Notes: generated by a model not told the origin, from the letters alone. DNA of 64,000 nucleotides from Paenibacillus ehimensis NBRC 15659 (GCF_004000785.1 NZ_BILX01000033.1:1-64000); one strand, 5' to 3'. Positions 9,568 to 18,345 are shown, counted from the first letter of the stretch. Numbers and translations are program-made.

Positions 9568-9615
9568 AAACCGTTTCTGTATCAGTTGCGTAAAACTGTG
9601 CAGAAGCGGTTTTTT
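9568..9615 (+). terminator. Rho-independent terminator
   Basis: Arms AAACCGTTTCTG and CAGAAGCGGTTT pair with one wobble. The stem continues inward through CAGTT/AACTG and is followed by a T run. It ends the first exporter operon. Confidence 0.85.
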
Positions 9616-9668
9616 GCTGGGAACTCAACTATTTCTATGATGAATTGGTTAAATGTTCTTTGGGGGGC

Positions 9669-9729
9669 TTGACAGTTTTTTCAAGACGCTTTATGTTATT
9701 TAAGTTAACAACATTCTTAACGATGTTAA
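9669..9729 (+). promoter_or_regulatory. Promoter and likely autoregulatory operator of the GbsR/MarR-type gene
   Basis: TTGACA (9669-9674), a 17-base spacer and TATGTT (9692-9697) form a strong sigma-A promoter. Just downstream an inverted repeat TTAACA-N13-TGTTAA (9705-9729) covers the likely transcription start. This is where a MarR-type repressor would bind its own promoter. The inner TTAACG recurs in the next promoter at 10325. Confidence 0.7.
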
Positions 9730-9750
9730 TCCAAAACCAAGGAGAAGATA

Positions 9751-10260
9751 ATGAGTAAACCGCACCACTCGTTCAGTGAATATAAATGGACGGTCACCCA
9801 GCAAATGTCCCGGACTTTTGAATTGGAAGGATTCAGCCCGCTTGTCGGCAAAATATTCGGCCTGCTTTTATTCGCCCCCAAGCCGGTCAGCCTGCAGGAA
9901 ATCGCCGATCAGCTTGGCGTAACGAAAGCGGCCGTCAGTGTTCAAGTCCGTGCGTTGGAGAAATACTCCATGTGCCAAAAAGTTCCGGTGAGAAGTGACC
10001 GCAAAGACTACTATTACATATCCGACGATTTCACACTGATCAGCATGCGGGCCAGCAAGCAAAAAATCGAATCGATTACGAAGCAGTGCGAAGAACTGTT
10101 GTTTACCCTTAAAGGAATGTCTCAGATCGATGAGGCGGAAAAAGAATCCTTTGAGGTTTCCAAACGAAGGTTTGCGGAAGTTTCCGCCATGTACCGGATG
10201 TTTTTATCGAGATTGGAGGGGATCGAAGAGGAGTGGATCCGATTAAGGGAGCAGCTGTAA
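9751..10260 (+). CDS. GbsR/MarR-type winged-helix transcriptional regulator
   Basis: 169-residue DNA-binding regulator. The winged helix is clear: SLQEIADQLGVTKAAVSVQ (recognition helix, about residues 50-69), then R-x-L-E and a wing with RKDYYYISDDF. The motif of a G-K-I-F-G-L-L helix before the HTH and R-K-D-Y-Y after it points to the GbsR subgroup. The C-terminal helices would dimerise. AAGGAGAAGATA precedes the ATG. It lies immediately upstream of the RND exporter genes and shares palindromic operator elements with them, so it probably represses both itself and the exporter. The inducer is unknown. Confidence 0.87.
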   Translation: MSKPHHSFSEYKWTVTQQMSRTFELEGFSPLVGKIFGLLLFAPKPVSLQEIADQLGVTKAAVSVQVRALEKYSMCQKVPVRSDRKDYYYISDDFTLISMRASKQKIESITKQCEELLFTLKGMSQIDEAEKESFEVSKRRFAEVSAMYRMFLSRLEGIEEEWIRLREQL

Positions 10261-10316
10261 CGAGATAGACGAAAGACGAAGCGCCCGGATTTTTTTTATG
10301 TTATGACTTTTTTCAC

Positions 10317-10346
10317 CTTACAGCCGTTAACGAACCAAGCTATACT
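10317..10346 (+). promoter_or_regulatory. Promoter of the RND exporter operon with palindrome in the spacer
   Basis: CTTACA (10317-10322), an 18-base spacer and TATACT (10341-10346). The perfect palindrome CGTTAACG (10325-10332) sits inside the spacer, where a bound repressor would block RNA polymerase. The TTAACG core matches the element in the regulator's own promoter. Confidence 0.55.
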
Positions 10347-10428
10347 GAAAAAAGATTTGTGGAAAATGAAGGGGTAACCGGAAACGCCTCGTCTAAGTAG
10401 TCAGCAATCGTAATGGAGGAGTAGAGAG

Positions 10429-13400
10429 ATGAATTCATTAACAAATTTTTCGATGAAGAACATCGCCGCAGTAATCATTATTGTGCTGATGTTGTTTGGC
10501 GGCGGTACTTATGCGGCATCCATCTTGAAGATGGAGCTCATCCCGAGTACTACGCAAACGAGGTTCAATATTACCACCCAGTATACGGCTCCTCCTAAAG
10601 ATGTTTTGGAGCTGGTGACGAAACCTGTCGAGAAAGCCGTGGCGGGACTAGACGGCATTAAATCTTTAAAGTCTACCTCCAGCGACAACTTCTCCATGGT
10701 TACCGTTGAACTGCAGCAAGGAAAGAAGATCGAGGATGCCAGAAGGGACGCCGAAGGCTTGCTTGCGAACGTCAAGCTGCCCCAAGGCGCGGAAAAACCG
10801 AAGGTTCAGACCTCAAGCGCCGAAGCGAGCGCCATTTACTACCTCTCGGTATACGGCGAGAACAACATGAGCCAGCAGGAACTGGACAAAATTTACAAGG
10901 ATATCGTCCAGCCGGGCTTTGCAGCCATTAAAGGCGTTGACCGCGTCGAGGGGGTCGGGAATAAAGAAGCGGTTCTGACCTTAAGGATGAACGGCAACGC
11001 CATTAGCAGCTACGGATTGACACCGGCACAGGTGTCTCAAAGCATTCAAGCTGCCATTCTGACAAGTCCAGCCGGATTAGTCGACTTCAGTGGGAACACT
11101 CAGATGGTGCGCGTCAAGAGCGACCTCAATACGATTTACAGCTTGGAAAACATGAAGATTACGGCGCCGGGAGGACAAACGCTTCTTCTGAAAGACATTG
11201 CCAAGGTTGAAGCGATTTCCGAGTCCAGATTCATTTCGCGTCTCGATGGCAAGCCGGCCATCGGTGTGACGATTTACAAAACCAAAAACTCAAACGACGT
11301 ACAATTGGCTAAGGAAGCAGACGCTTTGATGGCCAAATGGAAGCAGGAATTCCCGAACATTACGTTTAAAACGCTCTTTGCTACATCGAGCATGATCCAG
11401 GATTCGATTAACGGGATGGTTAAGGAAGGAGCGCTTGGCGCCCTGCTTGCCTCGATTATGATTTTGCTCTTCCTTAGAAATGTTCGGATGACCATCATTG
11501 TTTTGGTCTCTATCCCATTGTCGTTGTTGATCACGCTTCTCATCATGGCTCCGTTGGATATTTCACTCAACATCATGACGCTGGGCGGGATTACGATCGC
11601 GATCGGGCGTGTCGTGGACGATAGTATCGTCGTTATCGAAAATATTTACAGCGAGCTCGTGAAAGTTCACGAACGCGGAGAATCGGTCATTAAGAGAGCG
11701 ACCGCGCAAGTCGCTTCGGCCATTACGTCCTCCACACTTACAACGGTCGGGGTATTTGCTCCAATCGCCTTTGTCGGGGGAGAGCTGGGGGATCTGTTCC
11801 GTCCGTTCGCCATCACGCTTTCCGCTGCCTTGATGTCTTCACTGCTGGTAGCTGTAACGGTAATCCCGATGCTTGCCAAGCTGCTCGTGCTGCGTTCCAA
11901 AAATATTAAGGTCCACGACGAAACGCAAGTCGGCAAAGTGTCCGGTGCTTATCTGAAAGTACTGAAATGGTCGCTTAACAACCGCATAAAAACGATGCTG
12001 CTTTCCTTGCTGGTATTTGTTGTGGCTATCGTAGGTACGATTCCGTTCCTGGCTGTGGAATTCATGCCTTCGAGCGATTCGGATAAACAAATGTTTATTA
12101 TGATCAAAATGCCTCGGGAAACTTCGCTTGCGTCCAACGATTTGAAAATGAAAGAAATCGAAGCGATGATACGCGAAACGAAAAACGAGGCCGGTGAGCC
12201 CGCTTTCGAATACATGCAATCCTATGTAGGCGGCGGTTCTACGGACAATCGCATAGACTACGAAAGTCAATTGATTGGCGCGGCATCGCAGGGAACGAAC
12301 GCCAAGAAGCTGCTGGATGCAACCAAGGAAAAAATATTGTACCTGCTTCCCAAAGGCTCTGAGGTAAACGGCATGCTGCTTAGCGGCGGCGGACCTGGAG
12401 GCGGAGGAGACTTCTCCTATATGCTTAAAGGCGACGACCTGAATCTGCTCACGCAGGGAGCCAAAATGGTGAAGGATAAGCTCAAGGAAATTCCGGAATT
12501 CCGCGATATCAAAGACAGCTTGAGCGAATCGAAGAACGAAGTGGAAATCGCAGTAGATCAAAACAAAGCCAGATTATATAACTTGTCTTCCGGACAGATC
12601 GTCGAAACCGTTAATTCTTGGCTGAGAGAGGAAAAGATCGGAGATCTCAAATTCGACAATACGACATTCTCCACCAAGATCATGCTCGACAAGAGCTTCA
12701 AGGATTCCATTGATAAAATCGGCAACTTCCTGATTAAGACTCCTACGGGAGCAACCGTCAAGCTGAACGAAGTGGCGAAGGTTCGCCAAATCGAGGCTCC
12801 GGCATCGATTACCCGGGATCAGCAGGTCCAATACGTAACGGTAACGGCTACGATCGAATCCAGGGACAAGGGCGGCGTTAGTGCCAAAGCGGCCGAAATG
12901 CTGAAAGCCGTGGAGCTTCCGTCGGGAGTTCGTCCTGAGGTCAAAGGGGTATCCGACGATATTCAGAAAAACTTCATGCAAATGTTCGTAGCCATGGCCG
13001 TCTCCATCTTTATTGTTTATCTGATTATGGTTCTGGCTTTCGGAAATGCCAGTGCGCCGTTTGCGATCTTATTCTCTCTGCCGCTTGCGGCGATCGGAGG
13101 CTTGCTCGGCTTGCTCGTCAGCGGCGAATCGCTCAACCTTACCTCACTGATCGGGTTCCTGATGCTGATCGGTGTCGTGGTGACCAATGCGATCGTGCTT
13201 ATCGACCGCGTGCAGCAGCTGCGGGAAGCGGGACAGTCCGTACGCGACGCGCTTTTGGAGGGAGGCTTATCCCGGCTTCGTCCGATTATCATGACCGCAG
13301 GGGCTACCATTATTGCCCTGCTGCCGTTGGCCCTTGGATTCTCTAAAGGTGCGCTTATCTCCAAAGGCTTGGCCGTTGTCGTTATTGGCGGATTGACCAC

Positions 13401-13530
13401 TTCGACATTGCTCACGCTGGTCGTTGTACCGGTCGTATACGAAATCATTTACAATACCAAGACCCGACTCGGCCGCTTGTTCAGCAGAAAGACATCGGAC
13501 TCCAAGTCAACGCCGGTGACGAATGCGTAA
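10429..13530 (+). CDS. RND-family efflux transporter (SwrC/AcrB-like)
   Basis: Proton-driven multidrug or lipid-type exporter of the HAE1/SwrC family, 1033 residues, the normal length. TM1 is at about residues 12-30, followed by a large porter domain, TM2-6, and a repeat of this layout in the second half. The TM4 proton-relay pair is present in GRVVDDSIVVIEN (about residues 388-400). The late repeat carries ILIDRVQQLREAG. TGGAGGAG lies ahead of the ATG at 10429. In Bacillus the family (SwrC) confers resistance to surfactin-like lipopeptides. It forms an operon with the adaptor lipoprotein 58 bases downstream and a secreted protein. Substrate not determined. Confidence 0.92.
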   Translation: MNSLTNFSMKNIAAVIIIVLMLFGGGTYAASILKMELIPSTTQTRFNITTQYTAPPKDVLELVTKPVEKAVAGLDGIKSLKSTSSDNFSMVTVELQQGKKIEDARRDAEGLLANVKLPQGAEKPKVQTSSAEASAIYYLSVYGENNMSQQELDKIYKDIVQPGFAAIKGVDRVEGVGNKEAVLTLRMNGNAISSYGLTPAQVSQSIQAAILTSPAGLVDFSGNTQMVRVKSDLNTIYSLENMKITAPGGQTLLLKDIAKVEAISESRFISRLDGKPAIGVTIYKTKNSNDVQLAKEADALMAKWKQEFPNITFKTLFATSSMIQDSINGMVKEGALGALLASIMILLFLRNVRMTIIVLVSIPLSLLITLLIMAPLDISLNIMTLGGITIAIGRVVDDSIVVIENIYSELVKVHERGESVIKRATAQVASAITSSTLTTVGVFAPIAFVGGELGDLFRPFAITLSAALMSSLLVAVTVIPMLAKLLVLRSKNIKVHDETQVGKVSGAYLKVLKWSLNNRIKTMLLSLLVFVVAIVGTIPFLAVEFMPSSDSDKQMFIMIKMPRETSLASNDLKMKEIEAMIRETKNEAGEPAFEYMQSYVGGGSTDNRIDYESQLIGAASQGTNAKKLLDATKEKILYLLPKGSEVNGMLLSGGGPGGGGDFSYMLKGDDLNLLTQGAKMVKDKLKEIPEFRDIKDSLSESKNEVEIAVDQNKARLYNLSSGQIVETVNSWLREEKIGDLKFDNTTFSTKIMLDKSFKDSIDKIGNFLIKTPTGATVKLNEVAKVRQIEAPASITRDQQVQYVTVTATIESRDKGGVSAKAAEMLKAVELPSGVRPEVKGVSDDIQKNFMQMFVAMAVSIFIVYLIMVLAFGNASAPFAILFSLPLAAIGGLLGLLVSGESLNLTSLIGFLMLIGVVVTNAIVLIDRVQQLREAGQSVRDALLEGGLSRLRPIIMTAGATIIALLPLALGFSKGALISKGLAVVVIGGLTTSTLLTLVVVPVVYEIIYNTKTRLGRLFSRKTSDSKSTPVTNA

Positions 13531-13588
13531 GAAAGCATTTTATTCAGATAGATAGAGAGTTCCATAAGGGAAAAAGGAGAATCAGCCC

Positions 13589-14845
13589 ATGAATCCGATC
13601 ATTTCAAAATCTTTCAAGCAAAGTACCAAAGTGATGGGGGCCGTCGTTATTTCGACGGCGCTCCTCGCCGGCTGCGGCGCCCAGCCGCAAGCTGCACCGA
13701 CGGCTGCCAATGCCTCGGACCCCCAGCTCAAGACGGTTAAAGTCTCGAAGATTGAGAAGCAAAGAATCGGCGATCCGCAGGAGCAGGTAGCCGATGTCAT
13801 TTCGTCCATCCAGATTGACGTGGTGACCAAGGTAGGCGGAGACGTCATGGAAGTGTTGAAGAAACGGGGCGATATTGTAGAAAAAGGCGATGTCATTTTC
13901 CGTATGGACCCGACAGATGTGAACCTTAAAAAGGAAAAAGCCCAGATTGACGTTTCCAGCAGTCAACAGCAGTTGGAAAAAGCAAGACAAGAATTGGCAA
14001 ACAGCAAGCAGGAGATGAAGAATGGAATCAAGAAGCTGGAAGATTCCATTAAGGAGACCGAAAAGAACTATAACAAAATGCGTAACGATTACGATATGGG
14101 TCTGGTTACAAAATTCCAACTTGAGCAAATGGAAACACAGCTTAACAATCTTAAGCTTGAGCTGGAGAACAGCCGAAACAAGCAGAAGACGCTGGAAACG
14201 ACGAACTCCTTGGCCCAGTTGGAGCAAGCCGTACAGTCCTCGAATCTCTTGATTCGTGAAGCCGACCGGACGCTCGAAAATATGGAAGTGAGAGCGACGG
14301 TAAGCGGCGTCTTAACGGATCTGCCGATTGAAGTGGGAATGTCTTTGAATGCCGGTTTCCAAGCCGGTAAAGTGCAGCAGCTCGATCCGATCAAAATCCG
14401 GGCGGAGCTGACCGAGGAAACGGCCAATTTGGTACGCGGCAAGCAGGAGCTGACATTTTACGTCCCGGGCACACTTGACAAGACAAAAGCCAAAGTCAGC
14501 TATTTGGCTGACGTGATGAGCGCCAATTCCAAGTCTTACACGTTGGAGCTTGAGTATCCGAACACGGAGCGTAAGCTTAAGCCTGGTATGAAGGCTCAAA
14601 TTCTGGTGACGGAAGAAGCCGACCAGATGGTAGTGACCGTACCTACAACAGCTATCGTACGCGAAGGCGGAGATACGTTCGCTTTCGTGCTCGTAGGCGA
14701 TACGGCGGAGAAACGCAAAGTGGCTTTAGGCCGTCTGAACGAAACGATCCAAGAAGTGCTGTCCGGTCTCAAAGAGGGAGAACAGCTCATCATTTCGGGT
14801 CAGAACCAATTGAAAGACAAAGAGAAAGTCCAGCTGGCCAAGTAA
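13589..14845 (+). CDS. RND adaptor (membrane-fusion) lipoprotein
   Basis: 418-residue adaptor of the HlyD/AcrA type. The signal peptide ends in lipobox LLAGC. The first half of the lipoyl domain (about residues 70-115, with V-T-K-V-G-G-D-V) is followed by a long coiled-coil hairpin (about 115-220, heptads of L/K/E/Q) and the second half (RATVSGVLTDLPIEVG), then the beta-barrel and membrane-proximal domains. AAAAAGGAGAATCAGCCC precedes the ATG. It should link the RND pump to the cell-wall side. Its layout parallels the adaptor at 779-1864, but the two belong to different exporter classes. Confidence 0.9.
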   Translation: MNPIISKSFKQSTKVMGAVVISTALLAGCGAQPQAAPTAANASDPQLKTVKVSKIEKQRIGDPQEQVADVISSIQIDVVTKVGGDVMEVLKKRGDIVEKGDVIFRMDPTDVNLKKEKAQIDVSSSQQQLEKARQELANSKQEMKNGIKKLEDSIKETEKNYNKMRNDYDMGLVTKFQLEQMETQLNNLKLELENSRNKQKTLETTNSLAQLEQAVQSSNLLIREADRTLENMEVRATVSGVLTDLPIEVGMSLNAGFQAGKVQQLDPIKIRAELTEETANLVRGKQELTFYVPGTLDKTKAKVSYLADVMSANSKSYTLELEYPNTERKLKPGMKAQILVTEEADQMVVTVPTTAIVREGGDTFAFVLVGDTAEKRKVALGRLNETIQEVLSGLKEGEQLIISGQNQLKDKEKVQLAK

Positions 14846-14876
14846 CCCGCAGCTGACCTGACAGGAGGAAAACCAA

Positions 14877-16691
14877 GTGAACAACAAGCTAAAAAAAACC
14901 GTAGCATCCGTCGTTATTACCGCCTCGCTCATGAGCACAGGTTATTCCGCTCTGGCAGCAGAGCCTACAGGAAGTGAGCCTGCGGCGCAAGCTGTCGTAA
15001 CCTATAAACTGACCGACCTTCTCGATGTGGAAGTCAAGGGCGTATTAAACGAACGAATTCAGGACGGTACCCGTCTCGGTGTCGTCATTCGAATGAAGAA
15101 TAACGGGACCGGCTCGACGCGGGTACCGGACTACGAACTGCGGTTGAAAACCAGCGAAGGCATCGAATATACGCTGCAGCCAAGCGTTTCGAATGTGAAG
15201 TCGATTCAGCCGAAAGCGAACACGGAGCTCAGCTATATGACCGTCATTGACCGCACCGACACCGTAAATCTGGCCCAAGTGAATTGGACCGATGTCGATT
15301 ACTACGTGTATCCGAAGAAGGAGACGCTGATTGTGGCAGCCCCAATTACAGGGGAGCCTTGGAAGGGCAGCGATACGCCGATTACCGATCCGAGCGCGAT
15401 TAAGAAGTGGTCCGATTCCTTTACGATCCCGACCTTAACCTCGCCGATTCAATATACGCCGGCGGCGATCAACAAGGAGTCGACGGAAAAGGGTACCGTA
15501 TACGTCGTGCAATTGCTTGCTTATAACCCTTCGAACCAGCGCGAAACGATTCCGGCTTTTACAGTAGACGGCAAGGCGGCGGGAAAAGTATTTTCCGGAA
15601 GTCTGGTAGAGCAAGGAAACGTCACGTTGGAAGCGAAGGAAGAAAAATACATTCACTTTGCGATTCCGACAGACCAAGATACGATCTTGACCAGTCTGAA
15701 CGTGCTGACGCCTGAAAAATTTGCTGTAGCAGGCGCAGCGGGGATCGGCGGAGGCGCAGGCAGTGCAGGAGCCGGGGCAGGCGGTGCGGCTGGAGCAGGA
15801 GCGGGTGCCAATGCCGGTGCAGCTGCTGGTGCGGCCGGCGTATATAACGTAGGGCGACTGAACATTTTGCTGCCGTCGCAGCAAACCGGAGAAGCGGTCC
15901 TGTCCTATAAGCTCGGCACTCCAATGTCGCTGGACAAACGGAGCCAACTGATTCATCCCGATATGGATGTTTCCGTTATCGAATTCCATATGTTTGACAA
16001 CAAGGAAGAAGGTTCGAAAACCGTCTCGGCCAAATTCAAGCTTACCAATAAGACGGACCGACCGCTTGCCGTTCCGGCATTTGCGACGGATCTGGTCAGC
16101 TCGGACGGTTATGAGTACAACGGCAGCCGTCAAAATATTACGACGCCGAACGTGCTTCCGAATTCTTCGCTCACCGTGAACTACTTCTATACGATCCCGG
16201 TTTCCGAAACCGGAAAGGGTCTGTCACTGAAGATCCAAGATACGAAGACGGCTGCTCCGTACAAGTCGACGATTGGCGCTTACAGCATTGCGCTTCAAAC
16301 CGAGGAGAGCAAGGATACGTTTGCGCTGTATCCGTTTGAGATTAAAGTGAACAACTGGCAAATCGGTACAAGCTTCAATGCCATGGGAGCGAAGAATTAC
16401 CAGTACAAAGCGAAATTCTTTATGGAAGTCAGCCGTCACGATCAAGTCCAAGTGGATCCGAGCTTCTCGGGACTGCTGTTCGAGCTGTACGATTCTGCAG
16501 ACCGGTTGATCGGAACAGGCAATGGATCGTTTGTCGGAGCTAACCGTCTGACTACCGGCGAAAACAATATCACCTTTGACGGCAGCACGGAACAATTCGA
16601 TTACCCGCTGACGGTTCGGATTTACGAACAGTTTACGACGATTGGCGGACAGAAGTCCAAGCGTCTGCTCACAGTACTTAAGCAATCTTAA
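14877..16691 (+). CDS. Large secreted protein, paralogue of the one at 7320
   Basis: 604-residue exported protein with a signal peptide ending A-L-A-A. The start is GTG at 14877 after ACAGGAGGAAAACCAA. Beta-rich units with L-R-L-K-T-S-E-G and I-Q-P-K-A-N-T-E-L-S match units in the 740-residue protein at 7320 (L-R-T-K-N-G and I-P-A-K-S-S-Q-D-I-S). A low-complexity Gly/Ala block fills about residues 282-321 and probably acts as a flexible linker. It is the last gene of the RND operon and is followed by a terminator. Function unknown; it may be a secreted accessory protein of the exporter. No enzyme motif is seen. Confidence 0.8.
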   Translation: MNNKLKKTVASVVITASLMSTGYSALAAEPTGSEPAAQAVVTYKLTDLLDVEVKGVLNERIQDGTRLGVVIRMKNNGTGSTRVPDYELRLKTSEGIEYTLQPSVSNVKSIQPKANTELSYMTVIDRTDTVNLAQVNWTDVDYYVYPKKETLIVAAPITGEPWKGSDTPITDPSAIKKWSDSFTIPTLTSPIQYTPAAINKESTEKGTVYVVQLLAYNPSNQRETIPAFTVDGKAAGKVFSGSLVEQGNVTLEAKEEKYIHFAIPTDQDTILTSLNVLTPEKFAVAGAAGIGGGAGSAGAGAGGAAGAGAGANAGAAAGAAGVYNVGRLNILLPSQQTGEAVLSYKLGTPMSLDKRSQLIHPDMDVSVIEFHMFDNKEEGSKTVSAKFKLTNKTDRPLAVPAFATDLVSSDGYEYNGSRQNITTPNVLPNSSLTVNYFYTIPVSETGKGLSLKIQDTKTAAPYKSTIGAYSIALQTEESKDTFALYPFEIKVNNWQIGTSFNAMGAKNYQYKAKFFMEVSRHDQVQVDPSFSGLLFELYDSADRLIGTGNGSFVGANRLTTGENNITFDGSTEQFDYPLTVRIYEQFTTIGGQKSKRLLTVLKQS

Positions 16692-16714
16692 TTCATCATC
16701 TTTTGAAGCAAACG

Positions 16715-16740
16715 AAAGCCGGCCTCTGGGGTCGGCTTTT
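16715..16740 (+). terminator. Rho-independent terminator
   Basis: AAAGCCG and CGGCTTT arms around an 11-base loop, followed by TTTT. It ends the RND exporter operon. Confidence 0.8.
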
Positions 16741-16823
16741 CCCCAACTATCACCAGTTGTCCCATAGTATGCGAATATGGACCATGGTATAATGATAGCA
16801 TTTCCATTAAAGGAGCGATTCTC

Positions 16824-17375
16824 ATGAAACGTCAGGTTCACAGCAAAGAAATAAAAGCCGCGGTATATCAAAAGCTGGAGGAACGCGGCGTTACGATGGA
16901 AGATATAGCCCTGATCGTCAGAGAAATGCAGCTTCCTTATCATCCTGATTTGACGCTGGAGACTTGTCTCGAATCGGTCCATGCGGTTTTGCAGAAGCGG
17001 GAGCTTCAGCATGCGATACTCGTCGGTATCGAGCTGGACGTATTGGCTGAAAAAGGTCTGTTGTCCGAGCCGCTGCAATCGATTATCGAAAGCGACGAAG
17101 GGCTGTTCGGATGCGATGAAACGCTGGCTCTCGGGTCGGTGTTCGGGTACGGCAGCATCGCACTTACGACTTTTGGCCATTTAGATAAACAAAAAGTCGG
17201 AATTATTAAGCGCCTTGATACCAAAAACGGAAACGGTGTACACACCTTCCTGGATGATCTGGTTGCCAGCATCGCGGCATCGGCATCAAGCCGTCTGGCC
17301 CATCGGCAGCGGGATGCGGATGAACGGGACAACGTCGTAGCTTATATTGCCCCGTCGGGAGAAAACGTGGGCTGA
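16824..17375 (+). CDS. pgpA: Phosphatidylglycerophosphatase A-related protein (YutG type)
   Basis: 183 residues; predicted to dephosphorylate phosphatidylglycerophosphate in phosphatidylglycerol synthesis, as for PgpA. The Firmicute YutG branch has an N-terminal helical extension, seen here as residues 1-90. The conserved core follows: E-T-L-A-L-G-S-V-F-G-Y-G-S-I-A, F-G-H-L-D, then V-H-T-F-L-D-D-L-V-A-S-I. The F-L-D-D acidic pair would bind the metal. An extended -10 (TGGTATAAT, 16785-16793) lies ahead of AAAGGAGCGATTCTC-ATG. The gene is monocistronic, with a terminator just after it. Confidence 0.82.
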   Translation: MKRQVHSKEIKAAVYQKLEERGVTMEDIALIVREMQLPYHPDLTLETCLESVHAVLQKRELQHAILVGIELDVLAEKGLLSEPLQSIIESDEGLFGCDETLALGSVFGYGSIALTTFGHLDKQKVGIIKRLDTKNGNGVHTFLDDLVASIAASASSRLAHRQRDADERDNVVAYIAPSGENVG

Positions 17376-17402
17376 AGCCGCATTTTTGTTATATATTGGA
17401 GA

Positions 17403-17434
17403 AGCTTCCTTGTGCAAATAAGGGAGCTTTTTTT
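17403..17434 (+). terminator. Rho-independent terminator
   Basis: AGCTTCCTT and AAGGGAGCT pair around an eight-base loop, followed by seven Ts. It ends the pgpA transcript. Confidence 0.85.
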
Positions 17435-17489
17435 GGGTTAAGATACTAACAAAACTTCATCTTCATTCGATAAGCGGAGTGAAAATAAT

Positions 17490-17654
17490 ATGAACTGGGT
17501 GTATTGGGTGAAATTGTACGACAGCAAGTTTCAAGCCGGGTGCCTGGCCAAGCGGATGGAGGAAGACTGGTGGATTTACGGTTACGAATGTCCAAGCGAA
17601 GTCCAGGTGTTCCGCTCCAAAAAAGGCCGTTTCGGCGTCCGCTATACTGTCTAA
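17490..17654 (+). CDS. Small hypothetical protein (54 aa)
   Basis: A 54-codon frame begins MNWVYWVKLYDSKF and ends FGVRYTV. It is rich in Trp and Tyr, with two Cys and a basic C-terminus. AAGCGGAG lies 11 bases before the ATG. It sits between the pgpA terminator and the tRNA promoter. Codon use fits the neighbours. No family is recognised; it may fold as a small beta protein. Confidence 0.5.
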   Translation: MNWVYWVKLYDSKFQAGCLAKRMEEDWWIYGYECPSEVQVFRSKKGRFGVRYTV

Positions 17655-17663
17655 TTTTTTTAC

Positions 17664-17693
17664 TTGACTCCGGCGTTTAAGTTGGTGTATAGT
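17664..17693 (+). promoter_or_regulatory. Promoter of the tRNA cluster
   Basis: TTGACT (17664-17669), an 18-base spacer and TATAGT (17688-17693), placed 40 bases before the first tRNA. Confidence 0.7.
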
Positions 17694-17732
17694 TATCTTT
17701 GTCGCTGTCATTATACAGTGTGGATTTTCTGA

Positions 17733-17809
<77 letters not shown>

Positions 17810-17818
17810 AAGCTTCAA

Positions 17819-17895
17819 GGGCCCTTAGCTCAGTTGGTTAGAGCGGTCGGCTCATAACCGATTGGTCGGGGGTTCGAGTCCCTCAGGGCCCACCA
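17819..17895 (+). tRNA. tRNA with CAT anticodon, probably Ile2 (lysidine type)
   Basis: 77 nt with encoded CCA and acceptor GGGCCCT/AGGGCCC. The anticodon arm reads CGGCTCATAACCG. The body (TTAGCTCAGTTGGTTAGAGC) resembles Bacillus tRNA-Ile2, whose CAT is modified to read AUA, more than elongator tRNA-Met. Distinguishing the two needs a tRNA model or TilS-determinant check. Confidence 0.9.
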
Positions 17896-17906
17896 AACAG
17901 AACTGC

Positions 17907-17992
17907 GCCGGAGTGGCGGAATTGGCAGACGCACAGGACTTAAAATCCTGCGGTAGGTGACTACCGTACCGGTTCGAGTCCGGTCTTCGGCA
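17907..17992 (+). tRNA. tRNA-Leu (TAA)
   Basis: 86 nt with a long variable arm, acceptor GCCGGAG/CTTCGGC, anticodon TAA in GGACTTAAAATCC, and no encoded CCA. Confidence 0.95.
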
Positions 17993-18016
17993 GTTCCAGA
18001 AAGCAGCAGCATACAT

Positions 18017-18059
18017 AAAGAGTTTTGCTTTGATTCGTTCAGAGCAAAACTCTTTTTCG
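18017..18059 (+). terminator. Terminator of the tRNA cluster
   Basis: Thirteen-base arms AAAGAGTTTTGCT and AGCAAAACTCTTT around a 13-base loop, followed by T-rich sequence. Confidence 0.85.
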
Positions 18060-18089
18060 TTGGAGGAGGAGATTTTTGCTTCGGAGCCT

Positions 18090-18097
18090 CATATACT
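18090..18097 (+). promoter_or_regulatory. Sporulation-type -10 element (CATATACT) ahead of gerPF-like gene
   Basis: CATATACT followed by TTA fits the -10 of sigma-E/sigma-K promoters (CATA-N3-TA type) and lies 30 bases before the start codon. The identical octamer precedes the Hsp20-like gene and gerPA. The -35 is not clear. Confidence 0.45.
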
Positions 18098-18126
18098 TTA
18101 GAACACCATCAGGAAGGAGGGCTCCC

Positions 18127-18345
18127 ATGCCTTCGATTATTTTGGCTCCGATCAAAATTACCGGTGCCGACGGGGAAATCATATTTGGCGATGTACTCCA
18201 GGTGAACCCGAAAAGCACATCAAAAGCAAACTCGGGTGCGGGTGGCAGCAATACCGGCGATTTCAGCGCAACGTTCTCACTTGTCAGCTTTACCAATAAT
18301 TTTGATCCGGACATTGCCGATTCCAATAACGCGGCGAATAATTAG
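18127..18345 (+). CDS. gerPF: Spore germination protein, GerPA/GerPF family
   Basis: 72 residues, the size of GerPA/GerPF. The family pattern is seen: M-P-S-I-I-L-A-P-I-K-I, then G-D-V-L-Q-V-N-P-K-S, G-G-S-N-T-G-D-F and N-N-F-D-P-D-I-A-D-S-N. GerP proteins are made in the mother cell and are needed for germinants to pass the coat. AGGAAGGAGG precedes the ATG. It is transcribed apart from gerPA-PE, 0.7 kb upstream of them, whereas in Bacillus gerPF is the last gene of the operon. The symbol is assigned because gerPA-PE are otherwise accounted for; it could equally be an extra GerPA paralogue. Confidence 0.78.
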   Translation: MPSIILAPIKITGADGEIIFGDVLQVNPKSTSKANSGAGGSNTGDFSATFSLVSFTNNFDPDIADSNNAANN

